From NCBI RefSeq assembly GCF_003576455.2, contig NZ_CP032869.1, positions 310,001 through 374,000 of the forward strand: a stretch of DNA of 64,000 nt. The letters are read 5' to 3'. Of this stretch, positions 50,784-60,054 are shown one piece after another. The DNA comes from Mucilaginibacter celer. Lineage in GTDB: Bacteria > Bacteroidota > Bacteroidia > Sphingobacteriales > Sphingobacteriaceae. Both the position numbers and the translations under genes were made by a program. The notes beneath the pieces are model-generated. The model had not been told where the DNA came from. It worked only from the letters and a program-made list of their open reading frames with translations, and made no database searches. The number at the start of each line of letters is the position of its first letter. Position 1 is the stretch's first letter.

Positions 50784-51999
50784 GCGGTTACTATTTTTTA
50801 CCATAGCATTGTTACTGGCCGCATGTTCACCAAAGGTGCGGCCGGTAGCAACTACCGTAAAAAAGCCGGTTGATAACGTTACCAAAAAGCCCGAAAGCAC
50901 ACCTGTAAAACAACCGGAGAAAGCTCCTGAGCCTAAGGTTGCTACTATCTCCATGATTTTGCCATTTGGTTTGGAACACTTAAACCCTGCACAGCGCTAC
51001 AGCCCGGCAGGTTTAAGTAAGGCCAATATGTCTGTTGAGTATTATCAGGGTTTTAAACTTGCTCTCGATTCGCTCACCGCGGATGGAAGTAATTTTAAGC
51101 TTCAATTGTTTGACTCGCAGGATGAAACGACGCAAACGCGTACGCTTGCACTAAATCCGGCTGTTCGTTCGGCAGATTTAATTGTGGGACCTGTATTTCC
51201 CGAGGGGGTAAGAGCTTTTAATGCCGCGCTATCATATTCAAAGGGCGTTATTGTGTCACCGCTTTCACCTGCTAATCCGGCTACTATAAACAAGCCTAAT
51301 TTGGTAACGGTTATCCCACCGTTAGAGTACCATGCCTGGGGTGCTGCCGAATACATTAGCAAAACGGTTAAGCCTAAAAAAATCTTTATTCTTCGCTCGG
51401 GCTTTAGCCAGGAAAAAGACTATGCTGTTAACTTCAAAAAAGCTATTGATAGCCTCACTAAAAAGAAGGTTAAAATAATAAGCCTGTTTGTTGTACGGGG
51501 AAATTTGAGCAGTTTGTTACCACAGCTCTCCAAAACCGAGGAAAATGTTTTTGTGGTGCCCGCTACCGATCAGGCTTTCCTTGGTGTTACCTTACGATCG
51601 CTGGATACATTGAACAAACATTACCCGGTAATACTGTTCGGGCATCCAAGCTGGGAGAAGTTCAGCTTCCTGAAACCGCAACTTTTGGAGCGTTTGCATA
51701 CGCATATCACCTCTTCCGAAAAAATAAACTACAAATCGGGCGCGACAGTTACATTTTTACGCAACTATCGCAAGGCTTACCACGTTGAACCGACCGAATA
51801 CGCCATAAAGGGTTTTGATGAAGGTTTGTATTTCGGTAAGTTGCTTTTTGCTGATAAAGGCCTGGCCGATATTGAGCAAACTGATTTTAAGGGACTGCAC
51901 AACAGTTTCCATTTTATAAAGAAACCTGCATTGGGGTGGGTAAATACCCATGTAAATATATTAACATACACTAACTTTGAGTTAAAACAGGTAGAATGA
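50740..51999 (+). CDS. Periplasmic-binding-protein-like lipoprotein
   Basis: Up to 419 residues with a lipoprotein signal: [17 protein letters not shown], lipid-modified Cys at about residue 29. A Lys/Pro-rich linker follows ([17 protein letters not shown]), then a type 1 periplasmic-binding fold like LivJ/leucine-binding proteins ([54 protein letters not shown]). No transporter genes are near, so it may act as a sensor or envelope factor instead. ATG 50740 overlaps guaA by 44 bases; a TTG at 50770 gives a tighter signal peptide. Confidence 0.8.
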   Translation: MISAQNRLPLLSGNKRLLFFTIALLLAACSPKVRPVATTVKKPVDNVTKKPESTPVKQPEKAPEPKVATISMILPFGLEHLNPAQRYSPAGLSKANMSVEYYQGFKLALDSLTADGSNFKLQLFDSQDETTQTRTLALNPAVRSADLIVGPVFPEGVRAFNAALSYSKGVIVSPLSPANPATINKPNLVTVIPPLEYHAWGAAEYISKTVKPKKIFILRSGFSQEKDYAVNFKKAIDSLTKKKVKIISLFVVRGNLSSLLPQLSKTEENVFVVPATDQAFLGVTLRSLDTLNKHYPVILFGHPSWEKFSFLKPQLLERLHTHITSSEKINYKSGATVTFLRNYRKAYHVEPTEYAIKGFDEGLYFGKLLFADKGLADIEQTDFKGLHNSFHFIKKPALGWVNTHVNILTYTNFELKQVE

Positions 52000-53165
52000 A
52001 GGCTATAAATCAGCTTAAAACGTTTCAGCGAATTTTGGGTGAATACCCGGCCGATACGCCACTAAGTAAATTTTTACCAGGCTTTTATCGTCAAAACAAA
52101 CAAATGGGCTCTACGGATAGGAGAGTGGCCAGCAGGTTGGTGTACAACTACTTCAGGTTAGGCCGGGCACTGCCCGATTTGCCCGAAGATGAGCGCCTGA
52201 TGGTTGCCGAGTTTCTGTGTAATACCCAACTCAATTCCTTCCTGCAAAACTTTAAGCCCGATTGGGCTGCCTGTGTTGGTTTTAGTGATGACGATAAAAT
52301 TGCCATCGTAAAAACCACTCATCCTGATTTTAAACTCGAAGATGTTTTCCCCTGGAGTAACGAACTTTCGGAGGGGATCGATAAACAAGCCTTCCTGAAA
52401 TCATTTTTCTGCCAGCCCGATCTGTTTATCCGCGTGCGCAATGGTTACGACCATTTGGTTAAAGCCGAATTAACCAAAGCGCAGGTGGTATTTAAAGATG
52501 AAGGCAACGGCTGCTATTCCCTGCCTAATGGCACCCGTTTGGAAACCATATTTGCCAAACAACATTGGTTTGAGGTGCAGGATTATTCCTCACAACAAAC
52601 CGGCAACTATTTTAAACCACAGCGCTGGGATAGCTGGTGGGATGCCTGCGCGGCATCGGGCGGTAAATCGCTTTTACTGCATGAAGATGAGCCGAATATT
52701 AAACTGGTAGTATCCGATATCCGTGAGTCGATATTAGCCAATTTGGATGAACGTTTTCAATTGGCAGGCCTCACCAAGTATCAAAAAAAAGCCCTTGATC
52801 TTACTCAGAATATAGACTCTCTAATGCATGATTACGCTTTCGATGGCATTATCCTCGATGCGCCATGCAGCGGTTCAGGCACCTGGGGGCGTACGCCCGA
52901 AATGATAGCCCAGTTTGATGCGCATAAGATTGAGTTTTTTCAAAAGCTACAGAAAAGTATCGCTCAAAACGTGGTGAAATACCTTAAGCCGGGTAAGCCG
53001 CTTATTTACATCACCTGTTCGGCTTTTAAGGGGGAGAATGAAGATGTGGTGGATTATTTGGTGAGTGAATTAGGGTTGAAATTGGAAGAGAAAGCTGTGT
53101 TGAAAGGGTACGAGCGGAAAGCGGATACGATGTTTGTGGCGAGGTTGAGCCCTCCGGTTGTTTAA
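51996..53165 (+). CDS. RsmB/NOP2-type RNA (cytosine-5) methyltransferase
   Basis: 389 residues. Motif I is CAASGGKSLLL; motif IV is LDAPCSGSGTWGRTPE with the first catalytic Cys; motif VI is ITCSAFKGENEDVVDYLV with the second. This two-Cys arrangement is diagnostic for m5C methyltransferases of RNA. The N-terminal 150 residues are helical (NKQMGSTDRRVASRLVYNYFRL) and may stand for the NusB-like domain of RsmB. The target, 16S rRNA or another RNA, is not certain. It overlaps the lipoprotein gene by 4 bases (ATGA). Confidence 0.88.
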   Translation: MKAINQLKTFQRILGEYPADTPLSKFLPGFYRQNKQMGSTDRRVASRLVYNYFRLGRALPDLPEDERLMVAEFLCNTQLNSFLQNFKPDWAACVGFSDDDKIAIVKTTHPDFKLEDVFPWSNELSEGIDKQAFLKSFFCQPDLFIRVRNGYDHLVKAELTKAQVVFKDEGNGCYSLPNGTRLETIFAKQHWFEVQDYSSQQTGNYFKPQRWDSWWDACAASGGKSLLLHEDEPNIKLVVSDIRESILANLDERFQLAGLTKYQKKALDLTQNIDSLMHDYAFDGIILDAPCSGSGTWGRTPEMIAQFDAHKIEFFQKLQKSIAQNVVKYLKPGKPLIYITCSAFKGENEDVVDYLVSELGLKLEEKAVLKGYERKADTMFVARLSPPVV

Positions 53166-53185
53166 AAACACCCCCCCCGCCGCCG

Positions 53186-53452
53186 CCCGGCTCCAGCCGG
53201 GTGGCAACTATTTCACGGCCTCTGGCCGACGATATGCTAAATCTCCGATTTCTGGTTGAAGTTTGGCGATAGCGTAACTTCGACCTAAACTGTGTTAAGC
53301 TTTCAGCTTAACTTTAGTGCGTTCTATTTGAGTTTTTTAAATTCGGATGGATATTTAATGTCGTGCATCGGAAGCAGAATGCTTCCGACATTTTAGGTCG
53401 AAGTTACGCTATCGCTAAACTTCGACCAGTATTGCCTCTGGCCGCCGATATG
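53186..53452. repeat. Composite multi-hairpin element flanked by direct repeats
   Basis: Outer direct repeats GCCTCTGGCCGACGATATG (53218-53236) and a copy with one change (53434-53452) flank 36-base inverted arms (53254-53289 and 53392-53427, two mismatches) beginning GGTTGAAGTTTGGCGATAGC. Each arm can also fold on itself. Between them are hairpins TTAAGCTTTCAGCTTAA and GGAAGCAGAATGCTTCC. A CCCGGCTCCAGCCGGG hairpin lies at 53186-53201. No gene. Confidence 0.85.
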
Positions 53453-53456
53453 AAGA

Positions 53457-53783
53457 TTAAACCGGTTTGTTAATCGCGGCTGCAACAATACCGCCCGCTA
53501 TTAGTCCAATGGGTAAAATGGTTTGGCCGGGTGCAACAAACATACATATAACAGCTAAAGCAACTCCTATGCCTATCTTAGCCAATGCTAAATTGAAAAA
53601 TGGTTTTCGCTCCGCGTTAACGTCATGTACTTTTTGAACTGTTAAATTAATCAGTATCTTCTTTATCAACTCCGTAGGAACGTCCTGTTTTTCTAATCGG
53701 GCATATATTACTTCATTATCATGCCCCGCATTTTTTAATCTTGAAGCTTCCAGGTAAGCTTTTCTTTTTACTTCTTCTTCCAT
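53457..53783 (-). CDS. Small membrane protein of unknown function
   Basis: 108 residues. A helical, charged N-terminal half (EEEVKRKAYLEASRLKNAGHDNEVIYARLEKQDVPTELIKKIL) resembles short SHOCT-like helical modules. It is followed by two hydrophobic helices (LALAKIGIGVALAVICMFV and TILPIGLIAGGIVAAAI). No signal peptide. It lies downstream of marC on the same strand (33-base gap). Function unknown. Confidence 0.65.
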   Translation of the reverse strand: MEEEVKRKAYLEASRLKNAGHDNEVIYARLEKQDVPTELIKKILINLTVQKVHDVNAERKPFFNLALAKIGIGVALAVICMFVAPGQTILPIGLIAGGIVAAAINKPV

Positions 53784-53816
53784 CGGTTTAGGTATTTTAT
53801 CAAGGTTGATTAGAAT

Positions 53817-54389
53817 TTACAAATGCGTATTACTCCTGAACAACTTAATAGCAATCGCCAGCAAAATAATCCCAAAAGCTTTCCGCAATACACTCAACCC
53901 AATCGGCCCCAAAAGCTTCTCAAGCCATTTCACATTTTTAAGCACCAGGTAAACAACAAGTGTATTCAACACAATCCCTACAAGGATATTTTGCGTTTGA
54001 TATTGCGATTTAAGCGATAGCAAGGTAGTCATAGTACCTGCCCCGGCAATCAGCGGAAAGGCGAGGGGCACAATAGAAGCAGCCTGCGGCAACTCCTCCT
54101 TAAAAAAATCAACGCCTAACACCATTTCCATCGCGATGATAAATATCACCAACGAACCGGCTATCGCAAATGATGAAATATCCAGCCCGATAACCGCCAG
54201 CAGTTCATCCCCCACAAATAAAAACGTGACCATCAGCACCAATACGGCTATACTGGCCTTTTCTGATTCGATATGGCCTACGCGTTGCCTTAACTGGATA
54301 ATTACCGGTATAGCGCCCAAAATATCGATAATGGCAAAAAGGATCATCGTTACCGAAAGGATCTCCTTAAAAACAAATGGGTGCGGCAT
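53817..54389 (-). CDS. MarC family inner-membrane protein
   Basis: 190 residues with six predicted helices. Family words: LFAIIDILGAIPVIIQLRQ near the start, SFAIAGSLVIFIIAMEMVLG in the middle and AFPLIAGAGTMTTLLSL. MarC/UAG proteins are not the multidrug pump once proposed; their role is unknown. The gene starts 15 bases after the stop of the MFS transporter gene and is likely co-transcribed with it. Confidence 0.92.
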   Translation of the reverse strand: MPHPFVFKEILSVTMILFAIIDILGAIPVIIQLRQRVGHIESEKASIAVLVLMVTFLFVGDELLAVIGLDISSFAIAGSLVIFIIAMEMVLGVDFFKEELPQAASIVPLAFPLIAGAGTMTTLLSLKSQYQTQNILVGIVLNTLVVYLVLKNVKWLEKLLGPIGLSVLRKAFGIILLAIAIKLFRSNTHL

Positions 54390-54404
54390 GGCTTTAGGGA
54401 TTTT

Positions 54405-55571
54405 TTATTCTTTACGCTTTAACCGGAAGCTTAAAACAAACGCGGCCAAAATATAGCATGAAGATAAGAAGAAAATTGCATGTACCGATAGCAAAGCTGC
54501 AAAGCCCGCGGTAATAGGACCAAGCGCTTGGCCAATGGAAGCGTACGACTGGTTGATGCCCAATATCTTGCCCTGTTCTTTATGGTCGATATGATCGGCA
54601 ATAATTGCATTAAGCATTGGGTTGCGCAATCCGTTAAACAGGCCGTAAATGTAAATGCCGGTTACAAAAGGAATGAAATGGCTGGTTAAACCAGCTACAA
54701 ACATATCCACCAGGCAAAGAAAAGTAGACAACAACAGGATCATTGATTTTGATGAAAGCCATTTGGTAAACAACGGTACGCAAAGCTGCATGATAATACC
54801 GGTTACCCCAAAGCCGGCATACAGGATTCCTATCTGCGTAGGATTGATCTTCAATATATCAACGCTAAAAGTTTGAAAGCCAATAATCATGGTAAACTGC
54901 CCCATGGTTAATAGAAAGCCCGTAAAAACCGCTGTGCCTATGGCTGGTCTTTTCAGTGTAGTGATCAGCGAGGCAAAGGTGAACCTCGATTTTTCTGATG
55001 CCTTTTTAGATTTATCCGGCGGGTTGGTTTCCTTTAAAAAAAAGAGGCTGCAAAGCGTACCGATCAACGAGATGCCGGCCGCAAAGTAAAAAGGTACCTG
55101 CATACCATACTGGTTTAAAAAGCCGCCAACGGCGGGCCCTATCACAAAGCCGAACCCAAATGCCGAACTCAAGATCCCGAAACGTTTGGCCCGGTTATCT
55201 GGCCCGGCATTGTCTGATATCATGGCCTGCGCTACCGATACGTTGCCGCCGGTAAGCCCATCCAAAATCCGGGCTGCAAAAAGCATGATCATGCTGCGGG
55301 CCTCGGCAAAAAGGATGAAGGAGATACACGTACCCGCCAAACTGATCACCAGTAAAGGCTTCCTGCCCCATTTATCAGATAGCGAACCTAAAACCGGGGT
55401 GGCAAAAAATTGCGCAATAGAGAAGGATGCCGTAAGCACACCCAGTGTTTCGCCCGTGACGCCGAAGGTTTTACCGTACGAGTAAAGTACAGGCACAATA
55501 ATGCCAAATCCCAGCGAGTTGATTACGCATACAAATACTAATACCCACAGGTTTTTATCGCCTTTCATCAA
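54405..55571 (-). CDS. MFS transporter (TetA-like drug:H+ antiporter group)
   Basis: 388 residues with twelve helices. Motif A is GSLSDKWGRKPLLVISL (about 60-77); the motif C region is FGFGFVIGPAVGGFLNQYG (about 133-151), the glycine-rich signature of 12-TM antiporters. The C-half has the related AIIADHIDHKEQGKILGINQSYASIGQALGP. Such proteins export drugs or metabolites by proton exchange; the substrate is unknown. First gene of the MFS-marC-small membrane protein run. Confidence 0.9.
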   Translation of the reverse strand: MMKGDKNLWVLVFVCVINSLGFGIIVPVLYSYGKTFGVTGETLGVLTASFSIAQFFATPVLGSLSDKWGRKPLLVISLAGTCISFILFAEARSMIMLFAARILDGLTGGNVSVAQAMISDNAGPDNRAKRFGILSSAFGFGFVIGPAVGGFLNQYGMQVPFYFAAGISLIGTLCSLFFLKETNPPDKSKKASEKSRFTFASLITTLKRPAIGTAVFTGFLLTMGQFTMIIGFQTFSVDILKINPTQIGILYAGFGVTGIIMQLCVPLFTKWLSSKSMILLLSTFLCLVDMFVAGLTSHFIPFVTGIYIYGLFNGLRNPMLNAIIADHIDHKEQGKILGINQSYASIGQALGPITAGFAALLSVHAIFFLSSCYILAAFVLSFRLKRKE

Positions 55572-55608
55572 ATGGTTTTATTGGTTAGCCCGGTGAAAAA
55601 CTGAATGT

Positions 55609-55646
55609 AACAAAAAAGGTTCTGAATGCTCAGAACCTTTTTTGTT
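55609..55646. terminator. Terminator after the APC permease gene
   Basis: A 17-bp perfect stem (AACAAAAAAGGTTCTGA and its complement) with an ATGC loop. T runs form on both strands; on the minus strand it ends the permease gene at 55667. Confidence 0.9.
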
Positions 55647-55666
55647 TATCATAACATTGTTATATA

Positions 55667-57223
55667 CTATTCAACAAATTTAGGGTTGATAGGATCGGCA
55701 GCACCTTCAACTTTGCCGTGGCGCACGTGCGAGCGTTTAATGCTATAGCGGAAGTAAATGATAAAGCCAATCAGTAACCAAACAATAAGCCTTGCCCAGT
55801 TCTCCCAACCTTCGCTGGCAATCATACATAAACAAATAATTGCACCAAGCGGGCAAACAATCATGTATGCAGGGGTTTTGAACGGACGCTCGATGTTTGG
55901 ATCTGTTCTTCTTAAAATAAAGATACCAATACATACCAATACGAAAGCGAACAGGGTACCTATACTCACCATATCACCTACATATTTATCAGGAATAAAA
56001 CCGGCGAACAATGATACAAACACAAAGAATAACCATTGTGATTTGTAAGGCGTACGGAATTTAGGGTGAAGTTTTGAAAACACTTTAGGAATCAAACCAT
56101 CGGTGCTCATGGTATAAAACACACGGGTTTGGCCCATCAGCATCACCAGGATCACCGAAGAAAAGCCTGCTAATATCGATACGGTAACAAACGATGCTAA
56201 CCAGCCATAACCAGGCATAGCGGTTTTAATAGCGTAGCTTACAGAAGCTTCTTTACCTTGAATAAGGAAATCTTTGTATGATACCAAACCGGTTAACACG
56301 TGTGAGAAAAGGATATAAAGCGCGGTACAAAATACCAGGGAGATCAGGATACCTTTTGGCATATCCCTTTGCGGGTTTTTAGCTTCCTGTGCAGCTGTTG
56401 AAACAGCATCAAAGCCGATAAACGCGAAGAATACCACACTGGCACCGCGTAATACGCCAAGCCATCCGTGGTTAAAGGTATCAGAATAATCAACCGTGCC
56501 CGCGCTTACCTTAATAACACCTGCATCGGCAGGGATAGTATATGGAGTGTGGAATGCCGGATTAATGAAGTGCCAGCCTAAACCGATGATCATTAATACG
56601 ATAGCTACTTTTACAACAACGATAATGTTATTTACAATTGCCGATTCGGCAGTACCGCGGATCAATAACAGTGTTAACAGGAATAATATCAAAATAGCAG
56701 GGAGGTTAACAATACCCCTGGTACCTACTTCGCCGGCATACATGCCTACGGTAGTATTTGAAACCTCCATAAACGAGTGCGACCATGCGTAAGGTACGTG
56801 CACGTTAAAGAAGGTTGTTAAAAACTCATTGAAATACTGCGACCAGCCAATGGCCACGGTTGCGGCACCAAGCGCGTATTCAAGCACCAGATCCCAACCG
56901 ATGATCCAGGCAACAAACTCGCCCATGGTAGCATAAGAGTAGGTGTAAGCCGATCCGGCGATAGGGATCATACTGGCAAACTCCGCGTAGCATAAACCTG
57001 CCAGCGCGCAACCTGCGGCCGCGATAAGGAAAGAGATGGTAACGGCTGGTCCTGCATGTTCGCCGGCTGCAGCGGCAGTACGCACAAAAATACCCGCGCC
57101 AATAATAGCGCCAATGCCCAGTGCGATAAGCGAACCAACGCCCAAAGTACGCTTAAGCGACTTTTCAGTTTCTGCCGAAGCAGCCATGAGTTGCGCAAGC
57201 GGTTTTTTGATAAATAACTTCAT
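55667..57223 (-). CDS. APC family amino acid permease
   Basis: 518 residues, about twelve to fourteen helices, of the amino acid-polyamine-organocation family, cationic amino acid transporter-like subgroup. The first helix motif GVGSLIALGIGAIIGAGIFVRTA and the following AGPAVTISFLIAAAGCALAGLCYAEFASMIPIAGSAYTYSY are diagnostic. FIGFDAVSTAAQEAKNPQRDMPKGI is the conserved cytoplasmic loop. Imports amino acids with protons; specificity unknown. It has its own terminator. Confidence 0.93.
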   Translation of the reverse strand: MKLFIKKPLAQLMAASAETEKSLKRTLGVGSLIALGIGAIIGAGIFVRTAAAAGEHAGPAVTISFLIAAAGCALAGLCYAEFASMIPIAGSAYTYSYATMGEFVAWIIGWDLVLEYALGAATVAIGWSQYFNEFLTTFFNVHVPYAWSHSFMEVSNTTVGMYAGEVGTRGIVNLPAILILFLLTLLLIRGTAESAIVNNIIVVVKVAIVLMIIGLGWHFINPAFHTPYTIPADAGVIKVSAGTVDYSDTFNHGWLGVLRGASVVFFAFIGFDAVSTAAQEAKNPQRDMPKGILISLVFCTALYILFSHVLTGLVSYKDFLIQGKEASVSYAIKTAMPGYGWLASFVTVSILAGFSSVILVMLMGQTRVFYTMSTDGLIPKVFSKLHPKFRTPYKSQWLFFVFVSLFAGFIPDKYVGDMVSIGTLFAFVLVCIGIFILRRTDPNIERPFKTPAYMIVCPLGAIICLCMIASEGWENWARLIVWLLIGFIIYFRYSIKRSHVRHGKVEGAADPINPKFVE

Positions 57224-57373
57224 TTTAAATTAGTAAGATCAGTCAAAAATTAAAAATTTACATTTCCCCAAACGTACTTAAATTTATTGAAAACATAAAG
57301 AGCCGAATGAAACAACAGTTAAGTATTAATTATCAAAATATTAAACTGTTAAAGTAGATTAGATAGGTAGAGA

Positions 57374-57500
57374 TTGTCTGAATCAGAATTTTCAGGATTT
57401 GAGAATTGACAGGATTGGAAAGTTTAACTGTCTGTCTATCTGCCGCGGGTTTAGCGCAGCGTAACCCGTGGTATAAAATAGCTTAAGTTTCCAACTTAAG
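57374..57500. repeat. Half TGTCTGAA repeat (R5) followed by two hairpins
   Basis: TTGTCTGAATCAGAATTTTC at 57374 starts a left half-repeat with no own right half. Next come CCGCGGGTT / AACCCGTGG (57443-57451 and 57463-57471) and CTTAAGTT / AACTTAAG (57482-57489 and 57493-57500). The complete R6 repeat starts 14 bases later. This is the same pairing of half-repeat and hairpin string as in R4. Confidence 0.75.
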
Positions 57501-57513
57501 TCCCCTTTAAATA

Positions 57514-57609
57514 TTGTCTGAATCAGAATTTACAGAATTTTAGGATTCTCACAATAAACTTTCTGACATTCTGTTAATTCTCAAATTCTGTAAATTCTGA
57601 TTCAGACAA
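57514..57609. repeat. TGTCTGAA-bounded repeat, copy R6
   Basis: A 27-base perfect inverted repeat (57514-57540 and 57583-57609) beginning TTGTCTGAATCAG, with a 42-base centre containing TTCTGACATTCTG. It is the most regular copy in the window. Confidence 0.9.
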
Positions 57610-57611
57610 CA

Positions 57612-57637
57612 AAAAAGCCGCCTTTCGGCAGCTTTTT
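57612..57637 (-). terminator. Terminator after the membrane pyrophosphatase gene
   Basis: Stem AAAAAGC-GCC / GGC-GCTTTTT with one internal mismatch; on the minus strand it ends in a T run. It lies 22 bases past the stop at 57659. Confidence 0.75.
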
Positions 57638-57658
57638 CCAATATATTAAAGAGAAATA

Positions 57659-59905
57659 TTAAACTTTCCCATCTGCTTTAACAACCACATGCGTAGCCGC
57701 CGGCTGTTTATCAAAACCTTTTAAATTACTTGCAGTTACTTTACCCGAGTGATTTAAATGCGGCGCGATAACCAACGAAACTATCGACATCAATTTAATC
57801 AAAATATTCATCGATGGGCCTGAGGTATCTTTAAACGGATCGCCTACGGTATCACCGGTAACTGATGCCTTATGTGGTTCAGATTTTTTGTAAAAAATCT
57901 CGCCGTTGATGTCACAACCTTTTTCGAACGATTTTTTGGCATTATCCCAGGCACCACCGGCATTGCTTTGGAAAATACCCATCAACACGCCCGATACGGT
58001 AACACCGGCCAGCAAACCGCCCAATACCTCGGGGCCAAAGGCAAAACCGATAATAATAGGGGTGATCAGCGCGATGAGGCCCGGAGCAACCATTTCGCGG
58101 ATAGAGGCCTTGGTAGAAATAGCCACGCATTTTTCGTACTCAGGTTTACCCTCGTAGGTCATGATCCCCGGAATTTCGCGGAATTGGCGACGAACCTCCT
58201 CAACCATCGCCATAGCGGCACGCCCCACAGCCGAGATGCATAAAGCCGAGAAAATGAATGGGATCATCCCGCCTACAAACAGGCCCGACAAAACATCGGC
58301 CTTATAAATATCAATATGCTCAATACCCGCAACGCCCACAAAAGCGGCAAATAGCGCCAGTGAAGTCAATGCTGCCGAAGCGATAGCAAAGCCCTTACCG
58401 GTTGCCGCGGTGGTATTACCAACAGCATCCAAATTATCTGTACGGTGACGAACTTCTTCGGGCAGGCGGCTCATTTCGGCAATACCACCGGCATTATCGG
58501 CAATTGGGCCGAAAGCGTCGATAGCTAATTGCATTGCGGTGGTAGCCATCATGCCCGCGGCTGCGATAGCTACGCCATACAGGCCTGCAAAATAGTATGA
58601 ACCGTAAATGCCCGATGCCAAAACAAGGATAGGTAATACGGTTGATTCCATACCCACTGATAAACCGCCGATAATATTGGTAGCATGCCCGGTTGATGAT
58701 TGCCTGATAATGCTTAATACCGGGCGTTTACCCATTGCCGTGTAATACTCGGTAATGATAGACATTAATGTACCTACCACAAGGCCTACTACTATCGAAC
58801 CAAAAACACCGTTTTTGGTAAATGGCACTATACCTGTTTTCATAACGCCGTTAACTTCATCACGCACCATGTGAAATTCGCCCGAAGGCAACATCCATTG
58901 TACTACAAAATAAGTAGCTATGGCAGTTAATATAATTGATGCCCAGTTGCCTATATTCAGCGCGTTTTGCACACTGTCGGTTTCTGATTTGATTTTTACC
59001 ATTGCCGCACCTGCAATTGAAAATATCAATCCAAGGCCGGCAATAACCATCGGTAACAATACCGGTGCAATACCTCCAAAATTATCATGCGATACAATTT
59101 CGCGGCCCAGCACCATCGTAGCCAGCATCGTAGCCACGTACGATCCGAAAAGGTCGGCCCCCATACCGGCAACGTCGCCCACGTTATCGCCTACGTTATC
59201 GGCAATTGTAGCCGGGTTACGCACGTCGTCTTCAGGAATGCCGGCTTCAACCTTACCTACAAGGTCGGCACCCACGTCGGCTGCCTTGGTGTAAATACCA
59301 CCGCCAACACGGGCAAACAGCGCTATCGATTCGGCACCTAATGAAAAACCGGCCAAAACATCAAGCGCTTTTGCCATAGCTTCGCCGTTAACACTGCTAC
59401 CGGTAACGTTTACGACGTATATGGTATAAAAAACAATAAATAACGATCCCAGACCAATAATAGCCAAACCTGCAACACCCAGGCCCATTACTGTGCCTCC
59501 TGTAAATGATACTTTTAATGCCTGTGCCAAACTGGTACGTGCCGCTTGCGTGGTACGTACGTTTGCTTTAGTTGCAATGCGCATACCCAGGTATCCGGCA
59601 AAGGCCGATAAAAACGCGCCTATCAAAAAAGATACGGCTATTACCCAGCTTGAAGTGGCAACTGTAGTGCCCGACCAAGCCAGCAGTAAGCCGGCAACTG
59701 CAACAAAGCCTCCGAGTATTTTCCACTCGGCACGTAAAAAAGCCATGGCACCATCGGCAATGTAGCCTGCCAGTGTAACCATATCGCCGTCGCCGGCATT
59801 TTGTTTAGTAACCCACGCGGCTTTACCGGCCATAACCAGTATACCGATCAGCCCCATCACCGGAATTAAATAGATTAAGTAAGTGTTCAAAAAATCCATA
59901 GTCAC
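57659..59905 (-). CDS. hppA: Membrane-bound ion-pumping pyrophosphatase
   Basis: 748 residues, about sixteen helices. It couples hydrolysis of pyrophosphate to export of H+ and/or Na+. Catalytic motifs are ADVGADLVGKVEAG, then NPATIADNVGDNVGDVAGMGADLFGSY, and a late acidic motif GGAWDNAKKSFEKG. GNTTAATGKGFAI has Ala where K+-independent enzymes have Lys, pointing to the K+-dependent class, which includes Na+ and Na+/H+ pumps. The ion cannot be fixed from these motifs. An ATG at 59899 (MDFLNTYLIYL) is an alternative start. Confidence 0.95.
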   Translation of the reverse strand: MTMDFLNTYLIYLIPVMGLIGILVMAGKAAWVTKQNAGDGDMVTLAGYIADGAMAFLRAEWKILGGFVAVAGLLLAWSGTTVATSSWVIAVSFLIGAFLSAFAGYLGMRIATKANVRTTQAARTSLAQALKVSFTGGTVMGLGVAGLAIIGLGSLFIVFYTIYVVNVTGSSVNGEAMAKALDVLAGFSLGAESIALFARVGGGIYTKAADVGADLVGKVEAGIPEDDVRNPATIADNVGDNVGDVAGMGADLFGSYVATMLATMVLGREIVSHDNFGGIAPVLLPMVIAGLGLIFSIAGAAMVKIKSETDSVQNALNIGNWASIILTAIATYFVVQWMLPSGEFHMVRDEVNGVMKTGIVPFTKNGVFGSIVVGLVVGTLMSIITEYYTAMGKRPVLSIIRQSSTGHATNIIGGLSVGMESTVLPILVLASGIYGSYYFAGLYGVAIAAAGMMATTAMQLAIDAFGPIADNAGGIAEMSRLPEEVRHRTDNLDAVGNTTAATGKGFAIASAALTSLALFAAFVGVAGIEHIDIYKADVLSGLFVGGMIPFIFSALCISAVGRAAMAMVEEVRRQFREIPGIMTYEGKPEYEKCVAISTKASIREMVAPGLIALITPIIIGFAFGPEVLGGLLAGVTVSGVLMGIFQSNAGGAWDNAKKSFEKGCDINGEIFYKKSEPHKASVTGDTVGDPFKDTSGPSMNILIKLMSIVSLVIAPHLNHSGKVTASNLKGFDKQPAATHVVVKADGKV

Positions 59906-60026
59906 AAATTTGGTTTAGTAAGTAGTACCGTGCTCAGCACTTTGTTTAAATAATAATTGGTTGTTGCAAAATAGTAATTTTATTTATTTACCAAGCTTAC
60001 TGTCAATATTAAAGTTTTTTGAATAG

Positions 60027-60047
60027 TTTAGGGATTTAAACCCTAAA
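60027..60047. promoter_or_regulatory. Palindrome before the second APC permease
   Basis: TTTAGGG and CCCTAAA arms separated by ATTTAAA, ending 7 bases before the start codon 60055. Possible operator, or a hairpin covering the ribosome-binding region; no purine-rich Shine-Dalgarno site is visible. Confidence 0.4.
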
Positions 60048-60054
60048 ATAATAT

